Source of the DNA: Ampullaceana balthica
Lineage: Eukaryota; Mollusca; Gastropoda; Lymnaeidae
Length of the DNA stretch: 64,000 nucleotides
Direction: 5' to 3'
Assembly (NCBI GenBank): GCA_944989445.1
Contig: CALYLW010001207.1
Location: 186,001-250,000, forward strand
A program made the position numbers and the translations under genes. The notes under the pieces were generated by a model. The model did no database searches. It had not been told where the DNA came from and worked only from the letters and a program-made list of their open reading frames with translations. This document shows, in pieces, positions 45,690 through 57,000 of the stretch; positions within the stretch are counted from its first letter, which is position 1; the number at the start of each line of letters is the position of its first letter.

Positions 45690-46768
45690 CAGGGGCCAAC
45701 TATCACACCATCCCTCAGGGGCCAACTATCATACCGTCCCTCAGTGGCCAACTATCACACCGTCCCTCAGGGGCCAACTATCACACCGTCCCTCATCGGC
45801 CAACTATCACACCGTCCCTCAGGGTCCAACTATCTCACCGTCCATCAGGGGCCAACTATCACACCGTCCCTCAGGGGCCAACTATCACACCTTCCCTCCG
45901 GGGCCAACTATCACACCGTCCCTCAGGGGCCAACAATCACACCGTCCCTCAGGGGCCAACTATCACACCTTCCCTCAGGGGCCAACTATCACACCGTCCC
46001 TCAGGGGCCAACTATCACACCGTCCCTCAGGGGCCAACTATCACACCGTCCCTCAGTGGCCAACTATCACACCGTCCCTCAGTGGCCAACTATCACATCT
46101 TCCCTCAGGGTCCAACTATCACACCTTCCCTCTGGGGCCAACTATCACACCGTCCCTCAGTGGCAAACTATCACACCGTCCCTCAGTGGCCAACTATCAC
46201 ACCGTCCCTCAGTGGCCAACTATCACACCGTCCCTCAGTGGCCAACTATCACACCGTCCCTCAGGGGCCAACTATCACACCGTCCCTCAGGGGCCAACTA
46301 TCATACCGTCCCTCAGGGGCCAACTATCACACCGTGCCTCAGTGGCCAACTATCACACCGTCCCTCAGTGGCCAACTATCACACCGTCCCTCAGGGGCCA
46401 ACTATCACACCGTCCCTCAGGGGCCAACTATCATACCGTCCCTCAGGGGCCAACTATCACACCGTCCCTCAGGGGCCAAATATCATACCGTCCCTCAGGG
46501 GCCAACTATCACACCGTCCCTCAGGGGCCAACTATCACACCGTCCCTCAGGGGCCAACTATCACACCATCCCTCAGGGGCCAACTATCACACCATCCCTC
46601 AGGGGCCAACTATCACACCGTCCCTAAGGGGCCAACTATGACACCGCCTCAGGGGCCAACTATCACACCGTCCCTCAGAGGCCAACTATCACACCGTCCC
46701 TCAGGGGCCAACTGTCACACCGTCCCTCAGTGGCCAACTATCACACCGTCCCTCAGTGGCCAACTATC
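45690..46768. repeat. 27-bp GC-rich minisatellite, about 40 copies
   Basis: Unit contains CCGTCCCTCAGGGGCCAACT followed by ATCACAC. Frequent variants are CAGTGGCCAACT and TATCATACC. It is the most GC-rich array in the window. It keeps long + frames open (up to 412 codons, PSLRGQLSH-type text) because 27 is divisible by three. It follows directly after the 55-bp array, sharing the last copy's GTATAT. Confidence 0.95.
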
Positions 46769-47243
46769 GCTGTGCCAACAATGTTTTGTTCTATATCAGT
46801 TTTGGAATGTACACAGACGCCAATATAAGACGAAACACTGTCGTCCCTGTATTAACAACCTTGAAGGTCCTCGATATCTGAGATATTTTAAAAGGTAATC
46901 GTTCGTCTGTATGGACTCATTGTTATCGATTCTAAAAGAATTTTGGAACCATCTATCGGTTTGTTTCATAAAATATTATTTTCTAATAATGAAATATCGT
47001 GAAATAATTGTGATAGCCTAAACTAGATTGCAACATGTCTGCTCTAATATATAAATAGCGTGTTTCATGATGTAGTACTATCTACTAACATAACCTGTAG
47101 CCAGACCTGTAGTAACTGAGTGCCATTTAAGCAGTATGGGTCACAACCTACGTTCTCTCTAAGGTCATGTTGGTTTGTGTGCAAAATCACAGGCTCGTGT
47201 GCAAAGAATCACAACAACCATTCGTGTGTGCACAATTCTACAC
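46769..47243. other. Unassigned sequence
   Basis: No array or recognisable ORF. Confidence 0.5.
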
Positions 47244-47987
47244 CTATATTATTATATGGCCTATATAAAATTTGAAAATCACCAATTCTCCTATTTCCCG
47301 AGTAGGCAGGAGCATGAAACTTTGGGAAGTTGTTGAGTACAATCCCGCGATGGTAACGGGAGAAAAAATATTTAAATTATCACTTCCTGGGGGCCGGGGC
47401 CCCAAATTAAGTTTTTTCCTTATATGAGCTATATAAAAACTAAAAATCACTAATTCTCCTATTTCCCGTGTAGGTAGAAGCATGAAACACTAGGTAGTTG
47501 ATAAGCACACTTCCGCGATGGTAACAAGCGAAAAAAATATTTAAAATAACACTTAATGGGGTCCGGGGGCCCAAATGTAGTTTTTTTCTTATATAAAAAA
47601 ACTGACTCATCACTAATTCTCCAACTTCCCGTGTAGGTATTAGCATGAAACTTTGGGAACTTGCTGAGTACACTCTCTCAACGATAATTGGCTAATAAGA
47701 ATTTTAAAATTCACACTTTTGGGGGGCCCGGGGCCCAAAACGCTTTTTTTTCCTTATATGGACTATGTAAAATATGAAATCACTAATTTTCTCATTTCTC
47801 GAGTACGCAAAAGCATGAAACTTTGGGAAGTTGTTGAGTACAATCCCGCGATGGTAACGGGAGAAAAAATATTTAAATTATCACTTCCTGGGGGCCGGGG
47901 CCCCAAATTAAGTTTTTTCCTTATATGAGCTATATAAAAACTAAAAATCACTAATTCTCCTATTTCCCGTGTAGGTAGAAGCATGAA
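47244..47987. repeat. Tandem repeat of about 167 bp, 5 copies
   Basis: Equivalent points ACTAATTCTCCTATTTCCCG at about 47,281, 47,450, 47,613, 47,781 and 47,951. Each unit has GCATGAAACTTTGGGAAGTT, GATGGTAACGGGAGAAAAAA and GGGGGCCGGGGCCCC. Units at 47,311-47,485 and 47,813-47,987 look identical. A sixth partial copy lies at 50,068-50,170, beyond the anomalous block. Confidence 0.85.
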
Positions 47988-50040
47988 AACACTCGATCGA
48001 AGCCACCTTGACCCTCCCAATCCGCGAATTATACCCACCGCGTACTGCGCCCCACATTACCCCCAATCCCCAACCACTGTGACCGGGTGCTCCCACTTAC
48101 GAAAAAAATATAAAACCCCCACACACATCACCCCATCCTATAGTTCCCGTGTATGTCATACCAGCCCACAAAACCGGACCCCCCCGAATAAACTCCCCGA
48201 GACGTACTCCCGCAATCCCCTAAGTGCCGTCGGTCTAAAACCCTGACCCCAAAACCCGGCGATAACCCTGCAAGGACCCGACGGACCCACCCCTCAAAAC
48301 CCAGACACTCCATGACCTGGGGCTTTCATGTCTTGTCCCCATCCAGGACGACCGAGAAACCAACTAAAACCTGCCCAACGCCCTCCAGTTCCCTACATAC
48401 CCCACGCCACTTCCATACCCCCGTTATAGCAGAGCTCTCTCAAGCATCCAATGTTGTCCGAACACCCGACTCCATACACTTGATTGATTTCGTTTGATTA
48501 CTCCCCAGTCGGTCCCCCTCTCAAACACCCAACCCGCTACCATTGTATATGTTGTAGCCCGTGGGGTGCCCCCTAATCTATTTTATGATAATATTACATT
48601 TTAAATCCGGTATAAAATTAAAATACTATCTATTAGTAAATTAATCAATAAAATAAAATAAAAAAAGAAAGAAAAAGAAGACAAACTTTTAAAGAAAACA
48701 AAAAAAAAAAAAAATAAAATAAAAAAAGCTCACGAAAAAAAAGATAAAAAAATAAATACAGAAAACAAAAACCTAAAAATAATAGAAAAACCCTAGAGAA
48801 CACAACGCCAACAACCAAACACACAAAACCAAAACACAACACCTCAAAACCAAAACAAAACCTTGAAAAAAATAACAAAAACAAAACAAAAAAAAAACAA
48901 TACAACAACAAAACCGCCCGAACCCCCGCCCCAACCCACACCCCCCCCTCCACGTCCTCGCATACCCCCCCACTCCCACACCCCCGCCAATCCCACCACA
49001 CACCCAAAACACCCCCCATCACAAAGCCCCCTCTACGTTACTCCCTCCATCCCCAAATTTCACACCTTAAGTAATCTGTACAACCCAACCCCTCACCGTC
49101 TTCATGAACATATGATAGTATTATAAAAACTTCTCCCCCCAACAACCCCCCAAAAAGCCCATTTCATCCAATTCTGTTCCGCAAACTTGTAACCCCCCAT
49201 CATAGCTAAAAAAGACCCTAAACCCCCTCTGAGGTAAACGAGGCACCCCCCCATCCCCTATCTTGCCACTCAACGGGGGACTATTCACTTGTTGCCGCAC
49301 CATAACCAGCTTAGACTTCCGACTCCAGTCCCCAAAGCGATCTTAATAAACCGTACCCCAACATCATCATGGACCCGCCGGGAACCCCCCCCTACACACG
49401 TCAACACCCAACCAGTGTGTGGCGCTGATGGCCCCCCAGACGTAAAACAACCACAACAACACACGTCCCCCCATCCATACCCCACCCAACACCATAACAC
49501 CCCAAACCACTCAATGTATAAGAAACTCCGTCCAGCCCCAAAATTCGCTAAATAACCTTTTGGACCCCCCTAACCCTCCCTCAAGGACCCTACTTATCCT
49601 CCCTCCAAAATCACCAACCCCCCCACCATCAAACTTTGTCCCTGTACTGGCCCCCCACCCCCACCCCACCCTAAAAAAAAAAAATGAAAAAGAAAAATAA
49701 AAAAAAGAAAAAAAAGAAAAAAATACAACAAAAAAAAAAAAAAATAAATAAAATAAAATAAAGAAAAAAAAATATAAAAAAAAATGAAAAAAATAAACCA
49801 GTATCAAACAACGAAAATAAACAAATCCAACTAACAAAAAAAAAAAAAAAGAAGCAACAAAAAAAACCACCACATTCAAACACCCCCCACCCCCACCCTA
49901 CAATCACCACAAACCCTCTCCTTGACCACGCCATCCCCAAAGGACTAAGATAGGCACCCCATACCGCGCAGGACCCAATGTGGACCCATATCACAAACTA
50001 CACCCCTCACGGGTGCCTGATTGCCGTCCCAGTACTAAAA
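47988..50040. other. 2-kb block of A/C-rich, G/T-poor sequence; probable assembly problem
   Basis: The block starts inside a tandem unit just after GTAGGTAGAAGCATGAAA and ends where a unit restarts. It has C-runs (CCCCCC) and A-runs in alternating patches (48,640-48,910 and 49,675-49,865 nearly all A; 48,910-49,670 mostly C and A with few G). Open frames on the - strand (Phe/Leu-rich or Gly/Val-rich) follow from composition. Echoes of the tandem unit may survive (TAGTTCCCGTGTATGTC near 48,138). No gene is supported. Confidence 0.6.
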
Positions 50041-50400
50041 TTAACATATATTAGCAAAAAAAAAACTGAAAATCACTAATTCTCCTATTTCCCGTGTAGG
50101 TGGAAGCATGAAACTTTGGGCGGTTGTTGAGTACCCCCCCCCCGCAATGGTAGCAGACGGAGAAAAATTAAATTATCAGCTCGATAGGTTCACGGGAAGT
50201 GTGTCATTTTTTTACTTTTCGTTTTTGTTTTTCTGCGGGACTACAACAGACAGACAGACAAGACGGTGAAGTTAATATATGTATTATATCCATCATGATC
50301 CATTTTGAAATCAATTTGTGTTTTGAATTTGTGTTACGCGGGTTCTCAATGCTTACTGAAATCCTAATTTACCGCAGCAAAGCGCGGGTATTTTGCTAGT
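50041..50400 (+). mobile_element. 3' part of a repeat element with Helitron-like end
   Basis: After the last partial 167-bp unit come ATCAGCTCGATAGGTTCACG, TTTTTCTGCGGGACTACAAC, a CAGA run, and finally ACCGCAGCAAAGCGCGGGT, able to form a short hairpin, followed by ATTTTGCTAGT at 50,390-50,400. A hairpin 5-12 bases before CTAG/T is the usual Helitron 3' end. The segment AGACGGTGAAGTTAATAT also occurs at 58,975-58,995 in another element. Confidence 0.45.
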
Positions 50401-51029
50401 ATTATATAATCGTTACCGAAATTTTTTGCGGGGTGATTCTAGCTACGTGTCGTTGGTCGGACATGAGCGCAAAGAAAAATTATTTATCTGAATTTTATAT
50501 TTTATGGAAAAAAAAATTAATTCGAATTTAATTATTTAAATTGATTAAATGCTTTAACCCTAACCCATTTTAAAGAAGAATATGAGTGAAATTTACACAA
50601 TAAACAAATATTTAAATATGTAACATTTATGAATAGAAACACATTGCATATAGACTCATGTGGTTGACATCAATTATCAATATTCTGCTGAGAATTCTTT
50701 GAAGTAGAATATTACTCTAAATCTGTTTGGTATATAGAATAGTAGTTGTGATGAGAAGTTCTGTCAGAAAAATGTCTTTTAGCATGGGAAATATTCCAAG
50801 TGATTACAGAACTTGTCTAAGTTTAAGTGAAACCTTCTTTGCTTATAGCAGAAAGAGTGTCTCCTGCTGACACATTCCAGACTTGAACACAGCAAGAGTT
50901 TTACCCATTACACACAAGCCTACAGTTTTGTCAACATTTGGTTTGTCTGGATTGTTTTTTTTTAAAGTTTATTACATTTTTTATATTTTATATTTCAAAA
51001 CGAATAATTTAAATTTAATAAATAGATCG
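50401..51029. other. Unassigned AT-rich sequence
   Basis: Nothing recognisable. Confidence 0.55.
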
Positions 51030-51536
51030 TGAGCCGCAATGTAAACACAGACGAGCCTGAATGTGAACACAGACGAGCATCAATGTGAACACAGACGAGC
51101 CTCAATGTGAACACAGACGAGCGAGAATGTGGACACAGACGAGCGGCAATAAGAACACAGACGAGCCTCATTGTAAACATAGACTAGCCTCAATGTGCAT
51201 ACAGACGAGCCTCAATGTAAACTCAGACGAGCCTCAATGTGAACACAGACGAGCCTCAATGTGAACACAGACGAGCCTCAATGTGAACACAGACGAGCGA
51301 GAATGTGGACACAGACGAGCGGCAATAAGAACACAGACGAGCCTCATTGTAAACATAGACTAGCCTAAATGTGAACACAGACGAGCCTCAATGTAAACTC
51401 AGACGAGCCTCAATGTGAACACAGACGAACCTCAATGTGAACACAGACGAGCCTCAATGTGAACACAGACGAGCCTCAATGTGAACACAGACGAGCGTCA
51501 ATGTGAACACAGACGAGCCTCAATGTGAACACAGAC
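51030..51536. repeat. 22-bp minisatellite, about 23 copies
   Basis: Unit GAGCCTCAATGTGAACACAG plus AC. A run of distinctive variants (GCGAGAATGTGGAC, GCGGCAATAAGAAC, CTCATTGTAAACATAGACT) at 51,121-51,190 recurs at 51,297-51,366, exactly 176 bp (eight units) later, showing a block duplication. Confidence 0.95.
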
Positions 51537-51786
51537 AAGGCAATCGTCTCCCTATAGCCCTATAGTGTAAAGTAAAGTTTGGCATTCTAGGATTTATCAA
51601 CCTCTATAGCGGTCATAATAGCATAAGTTTATATTACTAACAAGATTGGTGTAAGTACTGGCTGTTCAGATTACCAAATAGAGTGTTGTAAGAACTGCAT
51701 GTATCTAGTTAAGATGAACTACTATTTTGCTAGAGGAACTGGTAGTTTGCAAATCAGATTTATATAAGTACTGGCTACAGGCTCCA

Positions 51787-52885
51787 ATGTCTTGTTATTA
51801 ACACAGTTGTTATAAAATGTCTACAGACCCCAATCTCCCAGTTATTAACACAGTTGTTATAAAATGTCTACAGACCCCCAATCTCCCAGTTATTAACACA
51901 GTTGTTATAAAATGTCTGCAGACCCCCAGCTCCCAGTTATTAACACAGTTGTTATAAAATGTCTACAGACCCCCAATCTCCTTGTTATTAACACAGTTGT
52001 TATAAAATGTCTACAGACCCCAATCTCCAAGTTATTAACACAGTTGTTATAAAATGTCTACAGACCCCCAATCTCCTTGTTATTAACACAGTTGTTATAA
52101 AATGTCTACAGACCCCAATCTCCTTATTAACACAGTTGTTATAAAATGTCTGCAGACCCCCAATCTCCCAGTTATTAACACAGTTGTTATAAAATGTCTA
52201 CAGACCCTAATCTCCCAGTTATTAACACAGTTGTTATAAAATGTCTACAGACCCCAATCTCCCAGTTATTAACACAGTTGTTATAAAATGTCTACAGACC
52301 CCACTCTCCTTATTAACACAGTTGTTATAAAATGTCTACAGACCCCAACTCCCAGTTATTAACACAGTTGTTATAAAATGTCTACAGACCCCCAATCTCC
52401 CAGTTATTAACACAGTTGTTATAAAATGTCTACAGACCACAATCTCCCAGTTATTAACACAGTTGTTATAAAATGTCTACAGACCCCCAATCTCCCAGTT
52501 ATTAACACAGTTGTTATAAAATGTCTACAGACCTCAATCTCCCAGTTATTAACACAGTTGTTATAAAATGTCTACAGACCACAATCTCCCAGTTATTAAC
52601 ACAGTTGTTATAAAATGTCTACAGACCTCAATCTCCCAGTTATTAACACAGTTGTTATAAAATGTCTACAGACCACAATCTCCCAGTTATTAACAAAGTT
52701 GTTATAAAATGTCTACAGACCTCAATCTCCCAGTTATTAACACAGTTGTTATAAAATGTCTACAGACCACAATCTCCCAGTTATTAACACAGTTGTTATA
52801 AAATGTCTACAGACCCCCAATCTCCCAGTTATTAACACAGTTGTTATAAAATGTCTACAGACCCCAATCTCCGTGTTATCAACAC
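51787..52885. repeat. 47-bp minisatellite, about 23 copies
   Basis: Unit contains TTATTAACACAGTTGTTATA, AAATGTCTACAGACCCC and AATCTCCCAG. Between about 52,530 and 52,780 the units alternate strictly between ACCTCAATCTCC and ACCACAATCTCC, a 94-bp dimer repeat. Confidence 0.95.
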
Positions 52886-53043
52886 TTGTTTCATTACACA
52901 TGCCTACTATCTCTTTTTTTATTAGGAATTTTCTTTAAAAAAATCATATGACGTAAGCGTATATCTATAACAAACTGATGAGATCGTATTTTTATAAATG
53001 GATTACGTCATCGAGCTATTTTAATGAGTCGAAATAGTGTAGC

Positions 53044-53051
53044 GTTTAAAC
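53044..53051. repeat. Left 8-bp target-site duplication of the hAT element
   Basis: GTTTAAAC, identical to 56,065-56,072. It matches the nTnnnnAn preference known for hAT insertions. Confidence 0.9.
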
Positions 53052-53197
53052 CAGTGGTTCCTAACCTTTTGGGGTCCATGCACCCCTTCAGCTGCCCAAA
53101 AAAGTTCATGCACCCCCTCATGAAACTTGAAGAAAATGCATAATAAACTATGTTTATTTTAGGAACACAACAGTTTTAACAATAGGCAACAAGGAAT

Positions 53198-54983
53198 TTA
53201 GTGAGAGATCTGCTGCTTCTTATGATCAATCAGTGATTTAAATCTGGGGACTGTTTTGGACAAAGCAACTCTCATGTCATCCTCTGCATTCAACTTATTC
53301 CTTGCCTTGGTTTTAATCGTCAAAAGTGTGGAGAATCCTGCTTCACAGAGATAGGTCGTGGCAAATGGAAGGAGAGTCAGTACTGCCCTCTTGGCTAGTT
53401 GTGGGTAGGAATCTAGCTGGGCGCACCAAAATTCAATCAAGGTATTGCAACTGAAGGCACTCCTCAGTACTTCTCTGGTTCTCAAATCAATCAGGTCATC
53501 TTTAGCAAGGTCACTGTCATCAATGTTGTCCAAGTCACAGAGAAAAGGATTGCGAATCCAAATGTCTTTCCTAGCAATTTCTTGACAGAAATACCCATCA
53601 AATGACCTTTGAAATGTTGAAAGGTGCTCTGAAATTTCCCCTTTGATGTTGTCGGGCAGTGATCCCTCAGTGCTTCCTTCTGCACCAGATATTACAACTT
53701 CATCCAAGAGTGGAAAATTGGCCAAGTTGGACTTTTCCAGTCGTCGTTGGAATAGTGGCAGTTTGTTAAGGAAGGCTTGCAATCTCTCAGTAGCATCCAT
53801 TACAGTCACAGCAGATCCTTGGAGAGATGTGTTCAACTCATTCAAGATGGAGAAGATGTCAGCCAGATATGCCAAGTAATGAATAAAATTTGGACAGTCA
53901 AACTTGTCAGCAAGGTCACTCTCTTTTTCTCGCAAGAAAATGGCAAGCTCCACTCTCAGTTCTACTAACCGAGAAAGTATCCGTCCCCTGGACAACCAGC
54001 GAACCTCAGTGTGGTAGAGCAGAACTTCATGCTCAGAGCCCACCTCCTGACAGAACAACTTGAAGAGGCGGTGGTGCAAGGCATGTGAGCGGATACAATT
54101 TACAACTTGGACTGCAGTAGAAAGAACTGACTTCAAGGTTGGAGGTAGAGTTTTGCAAGCCAGGGCCTGACGATGAAGGATACAGTGTGTAGTTACAATA
54201 TCTGGAACTTCTTTCTTTACCAGTGCTGAAAATCCTGATTTATTACCGAGCATGGAGGGAGCACCATCTGTGCAAATTGAAGAAATTCTTGAAGTCCAGT
54301 CAAATTGGTTTTCAGTGAAGAATGCCCTTACTAGCTGCAGCACATCAGCAGCTTTGGTAGTAGCTAGGAGTGGTTTACAAAAGAGAAATTCCTCCTTCAG
54401 CAATCCACTATGAACATATCTCACAAATACAAGAAGCTGACTGCATTGTGCTACATCAGTGGATTCATCCAGCTGCATGCTAAATGGAAAAGGACTGCTT
54501 CTCATCTCGCACAAGATTTGATCCAGAATGTCTGCAGCCATGTCACTAATCCTGGAATGAATAGTGCCATTGGACAAAGGGACTTTCTCAACCTGCTTCC
54601 TTTGCTGGTGACCACACATCAGTTCCACCATCTCCAGGGCACAAGGCTTCACCAAAGTTTCACCAATGGTGTGGGGCTTCTTGTTCTTTGCAATGAGATA
54701 TGCAACCTTGTGCAGGCTTTTGTGAAAAAGAAAATCCAAGATTGGGCAAGGTACCTGAGGCCAAGAATCGAGCTCTCTTCTGCTTGAAGACCTCAACACT
54801 GTCCTTGGAATTGGATGGATGGACTTTCTCCAAGTGCTCTCTGAGTCTAACAGGCTTCATGTTGTCATTGCACATGATTTTTCCACAGAGGAAGCACTGA
54901 GGCTTTTGTGTTCCATCTTTCTCTGTGATGAATGAGAATCCAAACTGGATGTAGCCTTCATCATATTTTTGCTTTTTTTACAT
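53198..54983 (-). pseudogene. Broken hAT transposase (ZBED5/SCAND3-like)
   Basis: A hAT transposase cuts the element out and inserts it elsewhere. From 54,983 the reading order is: YDEGYIQFGFSFITEKDG, a BED-type zinc finger CFLCGKIMC...LREHLEKVHP near 54,900-54,830, then GTLPNLGFSFSQK. After a one-base shift near 54,715-54,726 (a T run on +) comes the 533-codon frame ending at 53,198. That frame has KNKKPHTIGE, MQLDESTD (first Asp near residue 111), CTDGAPSMLG (second Asp near 178), LLYHTEVRWLSRG and the C-terminal dimerisation motif FATTYLCEAGFSTL. A TAA follows the putative ATG at 54,981-54,983. So there are at least two lesions: the early stop and the frame shift. The nominal Met at 54,799 is not a real start. 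A splice acceptor-like TTTCCCTTACTACAG just precedes the ATG, so an upstream exon may exist. Confidence 0.9.
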
Positions 54984-55289
54984 CTGTAGTAAGGGAAATA
55001 ATTGAAAAAATAAAGAAATAAAATACTTTTAAAAAAAATTTTTTTTTAAAGACACGCTTTTATTTACATACTGAAAGTGCGCCAAAAAGAAGAAAATAAA
55101 AAATTTCTATGGCTACAGATGAAATTTGTGAAACTATCAATTGCATCGATTTTCGACCTTATCAATTATAGTGGTAAAAAGCGCCTAAAAATATTTACCA
55201 AAACTCCCGTTGCTCTTCTTGTATCATTATGTCAATTTAGATTTAGTTTCATATTACTGAGCTGTTAAACACGGGGAATGTGGTACGAA

Positions 55290-55520
55290 ACACACCTCAA
55301 TTTCAGCAGCCAATGAAAATCCAGTGCGTTGAATGTGCACAGCACGTGATGTAAACATTAAATGACCCATAGTAAAACCACGTGCGCACAGGCCATGTAC
55401 AAACACAGTCTTCACACGTTCACCTAACGCCGATTGGCTGGAAAGGACATGCCCCCCATTTTTTCATTGGTTCTGGCATCCTCTCCCTCGCCTTGAAAAT
55501 TACTATGTTGAGAGGCGTTG
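55290..55520 (-). promoter_or_regulatory. Possible transposase promoter region with CCAAT boxes
   Basis: Upstream of the transposase there are CCAAT motifs in both orientations: GCCAATGAAA near 55,309, CGATTGGCTGG near 55,431 and TCATTGGTTCTG near 55,463, plus GCACGTGATG near 55,342. No TATA box was fixed. Inferred only from position and motif clustering. Confidence 0.3.
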
Positions 55521-56064
55521 TCTCAGAAATAGAACGAAATATAGAGATAAACTAAAAATGCATTAATTTAATTACAAATCATCAAAACTCTTGGAAGTAG
55601 TTTCTCTTTCATGCACAACTTTTCAACTTACCCTGACAACTAAACTTGGCTGAATTTCTTGTCTCTTTGATGACTAGATTTGGCTGTTATTTTCCACTAC
55701 CCTGACGGCAGTGAGACGATCACCGGAAGACATATATCTGACGTATTTGATGACAAAATTAAATTATTTTTAGAAAACTGTGACGTGAAACACGAAATTC
55801 CGAGAAACAGGTAGAGCGAACCGTTCATTTGGGAAAAAGTTTTTCCGTCAATTTTTCACATGCGCAGAAAGATGCGCGAAAAGGTTGTATATGGGCGCCC
55901 TTTGACGCGCCCTTTGGTTATGGTTTACATTTTCAGATTATTAGTTTTTCTTTCTTTTTTTTTCCTTCCTCTTTTTCTTTTTTTTCTCGGAGTCGTTCAT
56001 GCACCCCCTGGAACCTGCTCATGCACCCCTTGGGGGTGCATGCACCACTGGTTGGGAACCCCTG

Positions 56065-56072
56065 GTTTAAAC
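56065..56072. repeat. Right 8-bp target-site duplication of the hAT element
   Basis: GTTTAAAC directly after the terminal ...AACCCCTG; identical to 53,044-53,051. Confidence 0.9.
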
Positions 56073-57000
56073 TAACCATAAACGTATCATTCAGTATTTA
56101 GTCAAGTGTGTAACTAAGGCGAGGTTAATTAAATAGACTTTATTTGTTATCACAAATTACTAAATCTCATTAAACATTTAAAATGGGATCAAAAGGAGCT
56201 AGTGTCATGATTTGTTTTAAATCTGGTATCCCTAATTAAAGGGAGCGAATGTAAGTGGTATACCACTTAAATAAATGGAACACACCGAAAGGCAACGTCC
56301 ATTACAAACTATTTACTACACGCAAATATATAATGAAAGTAGTTTTATTAATTTCACAGTGTAAATATTCTATAACAAAAGGATTTTAAAAATCTATTTT
56401 TCTTTGAATAGAATATTCCTGTAATTATAATATTACATTACAAAGAATATAAAATTAAAGTAATACACTTCTACAATGGTATAACTCACAGACATGTAAG
56501 GTACGTTATATCCCATATGTCATACTGTACGCTATATGCATTTGTTCATTAATTCCCACCCCCAAATTTGTCTTACGTAAAACGTAATATTAAACAAATC
56601 AGTGCTTTTTAGTGCGGTACTGGCAGAAAAAAGATACACAGTTGTCTTTTATGTAATGCGCCAAGGCGCGTCCGTCAGGTGCGGGATAACTCCCCATACA
56701 AATATTGAAAATTAAGACGTAAAATAAAGAACATTTTAGTGTCGATATTAACAGAGCCTAATACTCGCCTTAAAATATTAAGACGTGATGTCATTGATTG
56801 AGCTTATATTAATTTGTGAAAAGGGAACAATGTAAAATGATCCGTGGTCTATTTGATGTGATTATTTTTTTTTAAGTTCATATCTCGCTTTGCGCACCGG
56901 TGCTCCAGTGTGCGCGTGTGTGTATAAGTGTGTGTGTGTGTGTGCCAGAGATAAAGTGTGTGTATGTGTGGATTGAATTTACAGATATGAAGTGTTATAA
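56073..57000. other. Intergenic sequence with an 18-bp palindrome and a (GT)n patch
   Basis: TAAGTGGTATACCACTTA at 56,252-56,269 is a perfect palindrome similar to the one in the dispersed repeat at 8,892. A GT/TG microsatellite lies at about 56,905-56,965. No gene. Confidence 0.6.

Larger units (their letters stand above)
53052..56064 (-). mobile_element. hAT transposon (Charlie/ZBED5-like), full length, 3.0 kb
   Basis: The left end begins CAGTGGTTCCTAACC and the right end, in reverse complement, begins CAGGGGTTCCCAACC, an imperfect ~15-bp TIR of hAT type. Both ends also carry CATGCACCCC motifs in inverted orientation. An exact 8-bp duplication GTTTAAAC flanks the element. The transposase is on the - strand and fills 53,198-54,983; about 1.1 kb of leader lies between it and the right end. 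The protein is damaged, so the copy can move only if supplied with transposase from elsewhere. CAG.GGTTC.CAACC ends are typical of the Charlie group. Confidence 0.92.

Noticed and set aside
45660..46898. 412-codon repetitive protein
   Set aside because: Explained by a 27-bp tandem unit without stops in several frames. Flanks add no signal or domain.
48645..49994. Phe/Leu-rich and Gly/Val-rich frames, like membrane proteins
   Set aside because: They lie in the A/C-rich anomalous block and mirror its composition.
53491..54787. Short frames on both strands within the hAT transposase
   Set aside because: They are shadows of the transposase gene in other frames.
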